Source of the DNA: Eikenella sp963548155
GTDB lineage: Bacteria; Pseudomonadota; Gammaproteobacteria; Burkholderiales; Neisseriaceae
NCBI GenBank assembly: GCA_963548155.1
Contig: CAUUTP010000046.1
Location: 1 to 15,961, forward strand
Direction of reading: 5' to 3'
Length of the DNA: 15,961 nt
The notes below the pieces were generated by a model. The model was not told the DNA's origin. It was given only the letters and a program-made list of their open reading frames with translations, and did not search any database. Made by a program: the position numbers and the translations under genes. The stretch's first letter is position 1. Each line of letters begins with the position of its first letter. Below, piece by piece: positions 1 to 6,604 of this stretch.

Positions 1-68
1 CCATCACCAGCGCGGCCTCCGGCTGCCAAGCCGCTCTCGATGCCGAACGCTGGCTAGACCAACACTGA
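1..68 (+). CDS. trxB: Thioredoxin reductase, C-terminal end only (partial)
   Basis: Only the last 21 codons and the TGA stop are present; the first two bases belong to an incomplete codon. The reading ITSAASGCQAALDAERWLDQH fits the conserved end of bacterial thioredoxin reductase, where an Ala-Ile-Thr-Ser-Ala-Gly/Ala segment followed by Gly-Cys-x-Ala-Ala-Leu-Asp-Ala-Glu closes the FAD domain. The enzyme passes electrons from NADPH through FAD to thioredoxin in the cytoplasm. The catalytic Cys pair and the NADPH domain lie outside the window. Related flavoprotein reductases such as AhpF share similar ends, so the call rests on a short stretch. Confidence 0.7.
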   Translation, partial: ITSAASGCQAALDAERWLDQH

Positions 69-76
69 GTGCCAAC

Positions 77-88
77 AGGCTACCTGAA
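77..88 (+). repeat. DNA uptake sequence, Eikenella dialect
   Basis: Exact AGGCTACCTGAA, eight bases after the trxB stop codon. This 12-mer is the AG-eikDUS dialect known from Eikenella corrodens. Such sequences are recognised by the minor pilin ComP during transformation in related Neisseria. Confidence 0.9.
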
Positions 89-251
89 AGTTCGAGATAT
101 CTGAAAAGTCGTTTTAGTCTCACAGAAACTCAGCTTTGGCTGCACCAAAACATCACTTCAGGTAGTCGCTAGCCTAATCGTCCAATTCAGGTGGCCTTTG
201 CCGCAAGGCAACACTCCTTAAGTGCCACAAGTCTTCGCTAGCAATGAACAG

Positions 252-296
252 GCTACCTGAAAATCTAAACGCTCCGTAAAGCTATTTTCAGGTAGC
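252..296 (+). terminator. Hairpin from two inverted uptake sequences after trxB
   Basis: GCTACCTGAAAAT (252-264) pairs perfectly with ATTTTCAGGTAGC (284-296) around a 19-base loop. The left arm contains an exact uptake sequence (250-261) and the right arm a one-mismatch copy (287-298). Inverted uptake sequences are known to act as terminators in Neisseria. Only a short TTTC follows the stem, so termination of trxB is plausible but not certain. Confidence 0.5.
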
Positions 297-357
297 TTTC
301 GTCGTAGGGCAGAGCGCAGATAAACCAGTTTTGCCAGTCCACTCTCCTCAATCATTT

Positions 358-369
358 TTCAGGTAGCCT
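358..369 (-). repeat. Uptake sequence that doubles as the holC ribosome-binding site
   Basis: An exact TTCAGGTAGCCT, the reverse complement of the Eikenella uptake sequence, ends one base before the holC ATG. The AGGT inside it (361-364) sits about seven bases upstream of the start codon, the right place for a Shine-Dalgarno sequence. No other purine-rich candidate is near. Confidence 0.75.
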
Positions 370-370
370 C

Positions 371-814
371 ATGCCCACCGTTACGTTCTACACCCACGTT
401 GCCGACTTAGAAATCTTTGCCTGCCGATTGGCCAAGCGTGCAGTTGAAGCCGGCTGCCGCGTACTGGTTTGGAGCAGTGGTGCGGAACAGTTGGCAACCC
501 TCAGTCGCCAACTGTGGTCATTCGAGGCCGAAAGCTTTCTGCCGCACGAAATTTGGCTGCCCGAAGAAAACCCTTGCCCGACAGAACCGCCGATACTGCT
601 GGCCGAGGGTGAAACTCTGCCTGCAGCGGACAGCAGCCTGGTGGTGTTGAATTTATCGGCAGACTTGTGGAGCGATGCTCCGAATACGCCGGAACGTGTG
701 CTGGAAATCGTTGGCCGCAGTGAAACCCAGCTTGCCGCCGCCCGCCGCCGCTTTGCTGCCTACCGTAACGGCGGTTTCAAAATCGAACACTACAATATGC
801 AGGGCAAAGCCTAG
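371..814 (+). CDS. holC: DNA polymerase III chi subunit
   Basis: The 147-residue product matches the length of the Escherichia coli chi subunit and has its features: an N-terminal strand with Phe-Tyr-Thr (residues 5-8), a helix with Cys-x-Leu-x-x-Lys-Ala, then a strand followed by the Leu-x-x-x-Leu-Trp-Ser-Phe and Ser-Phe-Leu-Pro-His segments (about 48-61). A C-terminal helix carries Arg-Arg-Arg-Phe-x-x-Tyr-Arg. Chi belongs to the clamp-loader assembly: it binds psi and contacts single-stranded DNA-binding protein on the lagging strand. The ATG at 371 is chosen because its only Shine-Dalgarno is the AGGT within the upstream uptake sequence. It stands between trxB and pheS, with a likely pheS promoter just after its stop. 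The family call is firm. Confidence 0.9.
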   Translation: MPTVTFYTHVADLEIFACRLAKRAVEAGCRVLVWSSGAEQLATLSRQLWSFEAESFLPHEIWLPEENPCPTEPPILLAEGETLPAADSSLVVLNLSADLWSDAPNTPERVLEIVGRSETQLAAARRRFAAYRNGGFKIEHYNMQGKA

Positions 815-843
815 CTTTTTATCCGCCGCCCGCTTTGCCGGTC

Positions 844-852
844 TGCTATAAA
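844..852 (+). promoter_or_regulatory. Candidate extended -10 promoter for pheS
   Basis: TGCTATAAA (844-852) matches an extended -10 element (TGn followed by TATAAA, one base off TATAAT). It lies 30 bases after the holC stop and about 115 bases before pheS. I see no good -35 hexamer at the normal distance, which extended -10 promoters can tolerate. The position is an inference from sequence only. Confidence 0.4.
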
Positions 853-911
853 AACAGCCCATTTTCGGCTAAAATGCGGCCTTTCCCACCTTGGGTTCTA
901 CTGCCAGATTT

Positions 912-923
912 TTCAGGTAGCCT
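912..923 (-). repeat. DNA uptake sequence, Eikenella dialect
   Basis: Exact TTCAGGTAGCCT in the pheS leader, 43 bases before the start codon, with no partner in inverted orientation nearby. Confidence 0.9.
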
Positions 924-966
924 GTAGGTGTGCCATCTCATTCTCACCATCATTTCACAATAAAAC

Positions 967-1959
967 ATGCAAAACGCAGAACAAATTGCCGCCGCAGGCA
1001 TTGCCGCCATCCAAAACACCGCCGACCAGCAAGCCCTCGAACTTGTCAAAGCCCAGTATCTCGGCAAAACCGGCGAACTCAACGCCCTGCTCAAACAGCT
1101 CGGCAGCCTGCCGCCCGAAGAGAAAAAAACCGTCGGCGCGTTCATCAACGAATGCAAGCAACGTTTCCAAGCCGCCTACGATGCCAAACGCACTGAGTTG
1201 GCCGAAGCCAAGCTCCAAGCCCAGCTTGCCGCCGAAGCACTCGATATTACCCTGCCCGGACGTGTGCAGGAAAATGGCGGTCTGCATCCCGTAACCCTGA
1301 CCTTGCAGCGCGTAGTCGAACTCTTTCACGGCATGGGCTTTGAAGTGGCAGACGGCCCAGAAATCGAAGACGATTTCCACAACTTCCAAGCCCTGAACAT
1401 TCCTGCAAACCACCCGGCCCGCGCCATGCAGGATACGTTCTACGTTGAAAACGGCGATGTTTTGCGTACGCACACTTCCCCGATTCAAATCCGCTATATG
1501 CTCGACAAAAAAGAGCCGCCCATCCGCATTATCGCCCCTGGTCGCGTTTATCGCGTCGACAGCGATGCTACGCACTCGCCCATGTTCCACCAAGCTGAAG
1601 GCCTGTGGGTAGAAGAGGGCGTAACCTTCGCCGATTTGAAAGCCGTGTTTACCGACTTTATCCGCCGCTTTTTCGAACGCGATGATTTGCAAGTACGTTT
1701 CCGCCCGTCTTTCTTCCCGTTCACCGAACCGTCCGCCGAAATCGACATCATGGGCGAAAACGGCAAATGGCTGGAAGTCGGCGGCTGCGGCATGGTGCAT
1801 CCCAACGTGTTGAAAAACGTGAATATCGACCCCGAAAAATACACCGGTTTCGCCTTCGGCATCGGTCTCGACCGTTTTGCTATGTTGCGTTACAACGTGA
1901 ACGATCTGCGACTGTTTTTTGATAACGATTTGAACTTTTTAAAACAGTTTGCGAAATGA
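967..1959 (+). CDS. pheS: Phenylalanyl-tRNA synthetase alpha subunit
   Basis: This is the catalytic subunit of the class II alpha2-beta2 enzyme that charges tRNA-Phe with phenylalanine in the cytoplasm. The 330 residues are typical of the bacterial family. The N-terminal part (about 1-90) is the coiled-coil tRNA-binding arm, rich in Ala, Glu, Gln and Lys. The catalytic core carries His-Thr-Ser-Pro (about 169-172), motif 2 with Gly-Arg-Val-Tyr-Arg-x-Asp and Thr-His-Ser-Pro-x-Phe-His-Gln (about 192-210), and motif 3 Gly-x-Gly-Leu-Asp-Arg near residue 300. No strong Shine-Dalgarno precedes the ATG at 967, but the N-terminus begins as expected for the family. pheT follows on the same strand after 175 bases. 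Codon use here favours CTC and CTG for Leu, unlike the many TTG codons in pheT. Confidence 0.97.
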   Translation: MQNAEQIAAAGIAAIQNTADQQALELVKAQYLGKTGELNALLKQLGSLPPEEKKTVGAFINECKQRFQAAYDAKRTELAEAKLQAQLAAEALDITLPGRVQENGGLHPVTLTLQRVVELFHGMGFEVADGPEIEDDFHNFQALNIPANHPARAMQDTFYVENGDVLRTHTSPIQIRYMLDKKEPPIRIIAPGRVYRVDSDATHSPMFHQAEGLWVEEGVTFADLKAVFTDFIRRFFERDDLQVRFRPSFFPFTEPSAEIDIMGENGKWLEVGGCGMVHPNVLKNVNIDPEKYTGFAFGIGLDRFAMLRYNVNDLRLFFDNDLNFLKQFAK

Positions 1960-1965
1960 TTATGC

Positions 1966-2088
1966 AGGCTGCCTGAACATGGAAAAGCAGCCTACACCGC
2001 AGAAATCTAAATAAGGCTACCTGAAAGCAATAGCCCCAACAAAGTTAGAAAGCAGCCTGCACCCCACCAAGCAAACAGGTCGTCTGAA
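1966..2088 (+). repeat. Cluster of uptake sequences of four dialects
   Basis: The pheS-pheT gap (1960-2134) holds no gene but a dense array of uptake sequences, all on the + strand. AGGCTGCCTGAA (1966-1977) is the Simonsiella type, AGGCTACCTGAA (2014-2025) the Eikenella type, AAGCAGCCTGCA (2050-2061) a Kingella type and AGGTCGTCTGAA (2077-2088) the Neisseria mucosa type. A decayed Kingella-like AAGCAGCCTACA sits at 1985-1996. The dialect names come from my knowledge of published neisserial dialects; the matches themselves are exact. Confidence 0.8.
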
Positions 2089-2134
2089 ATCAAAATCTGA
2101 TAAAAAAAGTTAATTAATTGATTGAGAACATAAC

Positions 2135-4495
2135 ATGCAATTCTCCTACTCATGGCTGAAAACCCAAGCCGATACCGAACTTTCCGCCGATAAGCTGGAA
2201 CATTTGTTAACCATGTCCGGCTTGGAAGTGGAAGAAGCCGAGACTGCCGCGCCTGCGTTTACAGGTGTGGTGATTGCCGAAGTGAAATCCGTTGAAAAAC
2301 ATCCTGATGCCGATCGTTTGAACGTTACCCAAGTTGATGCGGGTACGGGGGAGTTGGTGCAGATTGTGTGCGGTGCGCCGAATGTGAAAGTGGGCATCAA
2401 AGTGCCGTGTTCGCTGCCGGGTGCGGCGTTGCCGGGCAATTTCAAAATCAAGCCGACCAAGATGCGCGGTGTGGTGTCGAACGGGATGTTGTGTTCTACC
2501 GACGAACTCGGTCTGCCCGACGACGGCGTGAACGGCTTGCACATTCTGCCGCAAGACGCTCCCGTCGGCGCAAACATCCGCGAATATCTGGATTTGGACG
2601 ATACGGTGTTCACCCTGAAAATCACACCGAACCGTGCCGACTGCCTGAGCATCAAAGGCATTGCGCGTGAAGTGTCCGCGCTGACAGGTTGCGCGTTCAA
2701 GCAGCCTGCAATCCATGCCGCGCCCATCACGGGCAGCCGCAAACAGCCCGTGCAGATTGATGCGCCTGCCGATTGCGGCCGCTTTATCAGCCGCGTGATT
2801 GAAAACGTGAACGCGCGCGCCGCTACGCCGGATTGGATGAAGCAGCGTTTGGAACGCAGCGGTATCCGCAGCCTTTCCGCGCTGGTGGACATTGGCAATT
2901 ATGTGATGCTGGAAATTGGTCAGCCGATGCATGTTTTCGATGCCGACAAACTTTCAGGCAGCCTGCACATTCGCCGCGCGCGTGAAGGTGAAACGCTGGA
3001 ATGCCTGAATGAGAAAACCGTCTCTTTGTCTGAAAACACATTGGTGGTAGCCGATGAAAAAAGCGCGTTGAGTTTGGCAGGCCTGATGGGCGGTGCGGCA
3101 AGCGCGGTTTCAGACGACACACAAAATATCGTGCTGGAAGCGGCTTGGTTTGCGCCTGAAATCATTGCCGGCAAATCGCGCCAATACGGTTTTGGATCAG
3201 ATTCGTCGTTCCGCTTTGAGCGCGGCGTGGATTACCGTTTGCAGGCTGATGCCATCGAACGCGCTACCGAATTGGTTTTGCAAATCTGCGGCGGTGCGGC
3301 GGGCAAAATGGTGGAAGCGTTGGGCGAATTGCCTGAAGCGAAGCAGGTTGAATTGCGTTTGGGTCGTCTGAAAACCGTGTTGGGCGTGGACATTCCTGCC
3401 GAACAGGTGGAAACCATTTTGCAGCACTTGGGCTTGCAACCTGAAAAAACGGCGGAAGGCTTCCGCGTTACCGCACCGAGTTTCCGTTTCGACATCGAAA
3501 TCGAAGCCGATTTGATTGAAGAAATCGGCCGCGTTTACGGCTATGAAAATATCCCCGACGATTACACGTCAGGTCGTCTGAAAATGCTGGCGCTGCCCGA
3601 AACCCGCCGTCCGCGTTTTGCCGTTTATAACGAAATGGCGGCGCGCGGCTACCGCGAAGTGGTCAGCTATGCCTTCGTTGACGAGCAGTGGGAACACGAT
3701 TTTGCCGCCAACGCCAATCCCATCCGCCTGCAAAACCCGCTGGCGGCGCAGTATGCCGTGATGCGTTCCACGCTCATCGGCGGCTTGGTGGAAATTCTGC
3801 AAAACAATTTGAACCGCAAACAAAACCGCGTGCGTGTGTTTGAAATCGCCCGCGTGTTCAGCAAAGGTTCAGACGGCCTGTTTGTGCAAAACGAACGCAT
3901 CGGCGGCCTGTGGTACGGCGCGGCGATGCCCGAACAATGGGGCGAGAAAACGCGCAACGCGGATTTTTACGACATCAAGGCAGATGTAGAAAATCTGTTG
4001 AAAAACAAAGCAGTTGAGTTCGTCAAAACCGAACATCCCGCCCTGCATCCCGGCCGCGCCGCCAATATTGCTTCAGACGGCCAAGTCATCGGCTTTGTTG
4101 GCGAATTGCATCCGAAATGGCTGCAAAAATACGACTTGCCGCAGGCGCCGCTGGTATTTGAAATCGATATGGCTGCCGTGTTGGAACGCGAAAAAACGCG
4201 CTATCAGGCAGTATCGAAATTCCAGCCGGTGCGCAGGGATTTGGCGTTTGTGATGCCGGAGGCGGTGTCGTATGATAACCTCTTGAAAGCACTTTTGGCA
4301 GTGAAGAGTTCATTGATTCAGGCAGTGACGCTATTTGATGTGTATCGCGGAGTAGGGCTACCTGAAAACATGAAAAGCATGGCAGTAAAAGTGATTTTGC
4401 AGGACGCTGAAAGCACTTTGACAGATGATACGGTTGAAGAGATCGTGCAGAGGTTGATTGCTGCTGCTGAAACTGTTGGGGCACAGTTACGATAG
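2135..4495 (+). CDS. pheT: Phenylalanyl-tRNA synthetase beta subunit
   Basis: At 786 residues this is a full-length beta subunit, the partner of pheS in the alpha2-beta2 enzyme. It binds tRNA-Phe and hydrolyses mischarged Tyr-tRNA-Phe. The N-terminal OB-fold tRNA-binding domain (about 40-150) shows His-Pro-Asp-Ala-Asp-Arg-Leu (56-62). The B3/B4 editing and B5 domains occupy the middle. The C-terminal ferredoxin-fold anticodon-binding domain starts near residue 695 (Phe-Gln-Pro-Val-Arg-Arg-Asp-Leu). The ATG at 2135 has a weak GAGA eight bases upstream. In-frame uptake sequences of Kingella and Neisseria dialects lie in the first 650 codons, and an Eikenella-type copy in the last domain, so the gene looks mosaic. 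A strong hairpin follows the stop. Confidence 0.97.
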   Translation: MQFSYSWLKTQADTELSADKLEHLLTMSGLEVEEAETAAPAFTGVVIAEVKSVEKHPDADRLNVTQVDAGTGELVQIVCGAPNVKVGIKVPCSLPGAALPGNFKIKPTKMRGVVSNGMLCSTDELGLPDDGVNGLHILPQDAPVGANIREYLDLDDTVFTLKITPNRADCLSIKGIAREVSALTGCAFKQPAIHAAPITGSRKQPVQIDAPADCGRFISRVIENVNARAATPDWMKQRLERSGIRSLSALVDIGNYVMLEIGQPMHVFDADKLSGSLHIRRAREGETLECLNEKTVSLSENTLVVADEKSALSLAGLMGGAASAVSDDTQNIVLEAAWFAPEIIAGKSRQYGFGSDSSFRFERGVDYRLQADAIERATELVLQICGGAAGKMVEALGELPEAKQVELRLGRLKTVLGVDIPAEQVETILQHLGLQPEKTAEGFRVTAPSFRFDIEIEADLIEEIGRVYGYENIPDDYTSGRLKMLALPETRRPRFAVYNEMAARGYREVVSYAFVDEQWEHDFAANANPIRLQNPLAAQYAVMRSTLIGGLVEILQNNLNRKQNRVRVFEIARVFSKGSDGLFVQNERIGGLWYGAAMPEQWGEKTRNADFYDIKADVENLLKNKAVEFVKTEHPALHPGRAANIASDGQVIGFVGELHPKWLQKYDLPQAPLVFEIDMAAVLEREKTRYQAVSKFQPVRRDLAFVMPEAVSYDNLLKALLAVKSSLIQAVTLFDVYRGVGLPENMKSMAVKVILQDAESTLTDDTVEEIVQRLIAAAETVGAQLR
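2699..2710 (+). repeat. Kingella-dialect uptake sequence inside pheT
   Basis: Exact AAGCAGCCTGCA, read in frame as Lys-Gln-Pro-Ala. The same 12-mer occurs in the gap upstream (2050-2061). A related AGGCAGCCTGCA lies at 2956-2967, one base away from each of the two Kingella dialects. Confidence 0.65.
3571..3582 (+). repeat. Neisseria mucosa-dialect uptake sequence inside pheT
   Basis: Exact AGGTCGTCTGAA, read as part of Ser-Gly-Arg-Leu-Lys. A one-mismatch copy, GGGTCGTCTGAA, lies at 3361-3372 and a decayed inverted copy at 3109-3120. Confidence 0.75.
3868..3879 (-). repeat. Neisseria AG-dialect uptake sequence inside pheT
   Basis: Exact TTCAGACGGCCT, the complement of AGGCCGTCTGAA, read as part of Gly-Ser-Asp-Gly-Leu. 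A one-mismatch copy with the full 10-base neisserial core GCCGTCTGAA follows at 4072-4083 on the same strand. Confidence 0.75.
4355..4366 (+). repeat. Eikenella-type uptake sequence, one mismatch, inside pheT
   Basis: GGGCTACCTGAA differs from the Eikenella 12-mer only at the first base and encodes part of Val-Gly-Leu-Pro-Glu. It is the first Eikenella-type copy to the right of the foreign-dialect stretch. Confidence 0.65.
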
Positions 4496-4506
4496 ATAAG
4501 AATAAG

Positions 4507-4538
4507 AAGCCGGCTACTTGGTATCAAGTAGCCGGCTT
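4507..4538. terminator. Bidirectional terminator between pheT and the pilin operon
   Basis: AAGCCGGCTACTTG (4507-4520) and CAAGTAGCCGGCTT (4525-4538) form a perfect 14-base-pair stem with loop GTAT. It starts 11 bases after the pheT stop and ends 18 bases before the stop of the convergent pilX. The downstream side on either strand is A+T-rich (TTATATAA and TATTCTTAT) but lacks a long T-run. The location and perfect stem favour a shared terminator. The inner part GGCTACTTG resembles a decayed uptake sequence. Confidence 0.85.
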
Positions 4539-4556
4539 AGTTATATAAAATAAAAC

Positions 4557-4991
4557 CTATTTGTTAATCATCATACAAGAAGGTGATTTACTTTGTGCCT
4601 CACTTACAGTTTTACACTCGTAGATAGTGCCCGCAGCAGTAATATATAGTGATTTAGTATAGCCATTTTGCCTAGGCTGAAGGTATACGTAGTAGGTGTT
4701 GATATCTGCACTGTTTGTTAGAGCTGATACAAAATTATACTTACGTTTTGAATCACTATTCTTACCATTAACCAAGGTAGTGAGCCCTGCAGTTGAATAG
4801 CTACCATTGTTACGTAGCTTATTCTGCCTCATTTGGGCAACTATATCTAATAAATGGTTTTTAGCGGCAGCTAAATGTGTTTTCTCAATATGAGACTGAT
4901 AAGCTGGCATAGCAATGGCGGCCAGTATGCTGATTATGGCTATAACAACCATCATTTCTACAAGTGTGAAGCCTCTAGTTTTCTTTTTCAT
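4557..4991 (-). CDS. pilX: Type IV pilus minor pilin, PilX/PilL-like
   Basis: This 144-residue prepilin has a short basic leader ending at Gly7, then the class III prepilin motif Phe-Thr-Leu-Val-Glu with Glu5 of the mature protein. A long hydrophobic helix follows, with the usual Pro (Ala-Met-Pro-Ala-Tyr-Gln). Prepilin peptidase PilD would cut after Gly7. Cys126 and Cys139 near the C-terminus match the disulfide-bounded D-region of pilins. The segment Tyr-Gln-Ser-His-Ile-Glu-Lys after the helix resembles the one I recall from meningococcal PilX, a minor pilin acting in cell aggregation and adhesion. The AGGA seven bases before the ATG supports the start. It is the last of five pilin genes behind dnaB, the place of pilX or pilL in Neisseria. 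Base composition is very A+T-rich. It could instead be a diverged PilE-like pilin. Confidence 0.8.
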   Translation of the reverse strand: MKKKTRGFTLVEMMVVIAIISILAAIAMPAYQSHIEKTHLAAAKNHLLDIVAQMRQNKLRNNGSYSTAGLTTLVNGKNSDSKRKYNFVSALTNSADINTYYVYLQPRQNGYTKSLYITAAGTIYECKTVSEAQSKSPSCMMINK

Positions 4992-5003
4992 TGGACATTC
5001 CTG

Positions 5004-5525
5004 TCATTTGCCAGAATATTCAACGTAAGACTGCAAAGTGACCACTGTATTATTGTTGGCCCCCCATGCACGGGCTGTGACACGGAAAACATTTTTATAG
5101 TTTTGGTCAGCAATTTCGCCCAAGCGTTCTACCATATAGCAAGCATTATTAGTGTTGGACGATTGATTTTTTAAGCAGTGTCTACCTTTGTTTGCTTCAT
5201 TTAGATCTACGGAATCACTTCTTTTCCAAACAGGCATAGAATCAGATGCTTTACCACCACAAATGCCATCTTTGCAAGAGTCACTATTGGCTACAGCAGT
5301 AAACGCTTTATTTTGCTCAGCTACAATACGTTGTTCACCATTCCGTAGTGCTTGTTCAGCGAGAGAGAAGGCGTATTTCCTATCCGCGTCATTTGAGCTG
5401 ATGCGCATTTCCGTATTGGTTGATTGCATGCTGGCAACAACAATTAGTGCAATAACCAACATCATAATTAGTACGATGAATAGAGTATAACCTTGTTGTT
5501 TTTGAGTTACGATTGATTGGCGCAT
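5004..5525 (-). CDS. pilK: Type IV pilus minor pilin assembly protein PilK (PilX_N family)
   Basis: The 173-residue product starts with a basic leader ending at Gly12, followed by Tyr-Thr-Leu-Phe-Ile and a hydrophobic helix to about residue 32. Ile replaces the usual Glu at mature position 5, as in the PilX_N/GspK class of tip pilins. After the helix comes Asn-Thr-Glu-Met-Arg-Ile-Ser and Ala-Phe-Ser-Leu-Ala-Glu-x-Ala-Leu-Arg-x-Gly-Glu, a signature of this family. Two Cys pairs lie in the soluble domain. In Neisseria PilK belongs to the core minor pilins PilH-K that prime pilus assembly. The ATG at 5525 has GGAGGA at about six bases distance, lying within the end of pilJ; the two genes overlap by 19 bases, so translation is probably coupled. 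pilX follows after 12 bases. Confidence 0.88.
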   Translation of the reverse strand: MRQSIVTQKQQGYTLFIVLIMMLVIALIVVASMQSTNTEMRISSNDADRKYAFSLAEQALRNGEQRIVAEQNKAFTAVANSDSCKDGICGGKASDSMPVWKRSDSVDLNEANKGRHCLKNQSSNTNNACYMVERLGEIADQNYKNVFRVTARAWGANNNTVVTLQSYVEYSGK

Positions 5526-6598
5526 ACGTTTCCTCCGCGAACATTAGCTCTAATTAAATATTGGTTAACGGTACCATATGTATCTGCGTTATTATTAAGC
5601 TGCAAGCGCATTTCAAGAATGGTTGGCAACATAGAAATACGAGTTACATCAGGTGCATTTCCTAATGTTGTACGGTTGCTGGAGAAAGTTACAGAAGTAT
5701 TGGTATTGTTGCAGCCTGCATATAATTGATGGATATCCATTCCTTGGATGTTAGAAACCATCAATTGAGGGTTCCCCCATGAACCACTTGGTGTCAGGGT
5801 AAATCGATATAAAGCATCAGCTGTGGTGTTAACATTAGGAATTCGACCAATAACGTAGGCAACTCCATAGACTTGGGATAGAGTGGTTTGTGGGAGATAA
5901 AAAACGTCAGGACCACTAAAGTGAGAAATAATTGATCCTCCACCGAAACTGGAGCCAATGACTAGGTCATTCCCGTTATTAGTAAGGGTATTGCCATTAC
6001 CAATATACATGCGGCCACAAGAAGATAAAGCGATAGGGCCACCAGCATTAGCAACATCTCTTAACTCTTTAGGAGCATCTTTTGCTGTAGGATTAGTTAC
6101 TTCTGTGACAGGAGTAAGATTTTGCCCGTATACGAAAATTAGTGCTGAAGAGGAATTACTTGGTACGAACCCAGAAATATTAAATGTATTTTTAGCCGTG
6201 TTGGCATTCATTATACTAATTCCACTGTAAGCTGGATCATCTAGAACCAGTTTAAAGTTTGCAGTATTGGATTGAAAGCCATCAGTAGAATGAGGTGATG
6301 TAGGCATCTGTTTTTGTACTAAATTCCCCATATTAAAACAACCAAAGGAGCCGGCCATTTGGGCGTCGCGGAGAATTAACTCTGAGGCATTGCGCAGGTC
6401 TTGCTGTGCAGCTAGACGGCTTTCAGAGTTTGTACGCATTCTACTGGTAATACCATATGTAATACCAATGGCAAGTAAAACAACCAATGCCAACGAGCTA
6501 GCAACCATGAATTCAATCAAAGTAAATCCATGTGGTTTTGCCTGAAAATTTGGAATATGTGGTTTGCTCTTTGGAGAGCGGCATAGATGATATTTCAT
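5507..6598 (-). CDS. pilJ: Type IV pilus minor pilin PilJ (PilW family)
   Basis: The product has 363 residues, large as expected for PilW/PilJ-type pilins. A prepilin motif Gly24 / Phe-Thr-Leu-Ile-Glu is followed by a hydrophobic helix (about 25-46) and then Met-Arg-Thr-Asn-Ser-Glu-Ser-Arg and Gln-Gln-Asp-Leu-Arg-Asn-Ala, typical of the family. The soluble domain is rich in Ser, Asn, Thr and Gly, with several Cys (for example Gly-Cys-Phe, Ser-Cys-Gly and the penultimate Val-Cys-Ala). PilJ works with PilH, PilI and PilK at the pilus tip to start assembly. The leader of 24 residues is long, but no internal Met offers a shorter one. AGGAG lies 11 bases before the ATG. The stop overlaps pilK. Confidence 0.88.
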   Translation of the reverse strand: MKYHLCRSPKSKPHIPNFQAKPHGFTLIEFMVASSLALVVLLAIGITYGITSRMRTNSESRLAAQQDLRNASELILRDAQMAGSFGCFNMGNLVQKQMPTSPHSTDGFQSNTANFKLVLDDPAYSGISIMNANTAKNTFNISGFVPSNSSSALIFVYGQNLTPVTEVTNPTAKDAPKELRDVANAGGPIALSSCGRMYIGNGNTLTNNGNDLVIGSSFGGGSIISHFSGPDVFYLPQTTLSQVYGVAYVIGRIPNVNTTADALYRFTLTPSGSWGNPQLMVSNIQGMDIHQLYAGCNNTNTSVTFSSNRTTLGNAPDVTRISMLPTILEMRLQLNNNADTYGTVNQYLIRANVRGGNVCANQS

Positions 6599-6604
6599 AA
6601 TAAT

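Larger units (their letters stand above)
69..370. other. Intergenic region trxB-holC with uptake-sequence repeats
   Basis: There is no convincing coding sequence in these 302 bases. They hold three exact or near-exact Eikenella-type uptake sequences described separately. There are also two decayed copies: TTCAGGTGGCCT at 186-197 (one mismatch) and TTCAGGTAGTCG at 157-168 (two to three mismatches). A small GCAA-loop hairpin (TTGCC/GGCAA) lies at 198-211. I found no clear promoter for holC. Confidence 0.6.

Noticed and set aside
874..927. 17-codon open frame with two Phe codons in the pheS leader, as a possible attenuator peptide
   Set aside because: It has no Shine-Dalgarno, only two separated Phe codons, and no terminator/antiterminator pair follows before pheS. 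Part of it is simply an uptake sequence.
955..1800. Long - strand open frame opposite pheS
   Set aside because: It is the antisense shadow of pheS, a common effect of codon bias; pheS is certain on the + strand.
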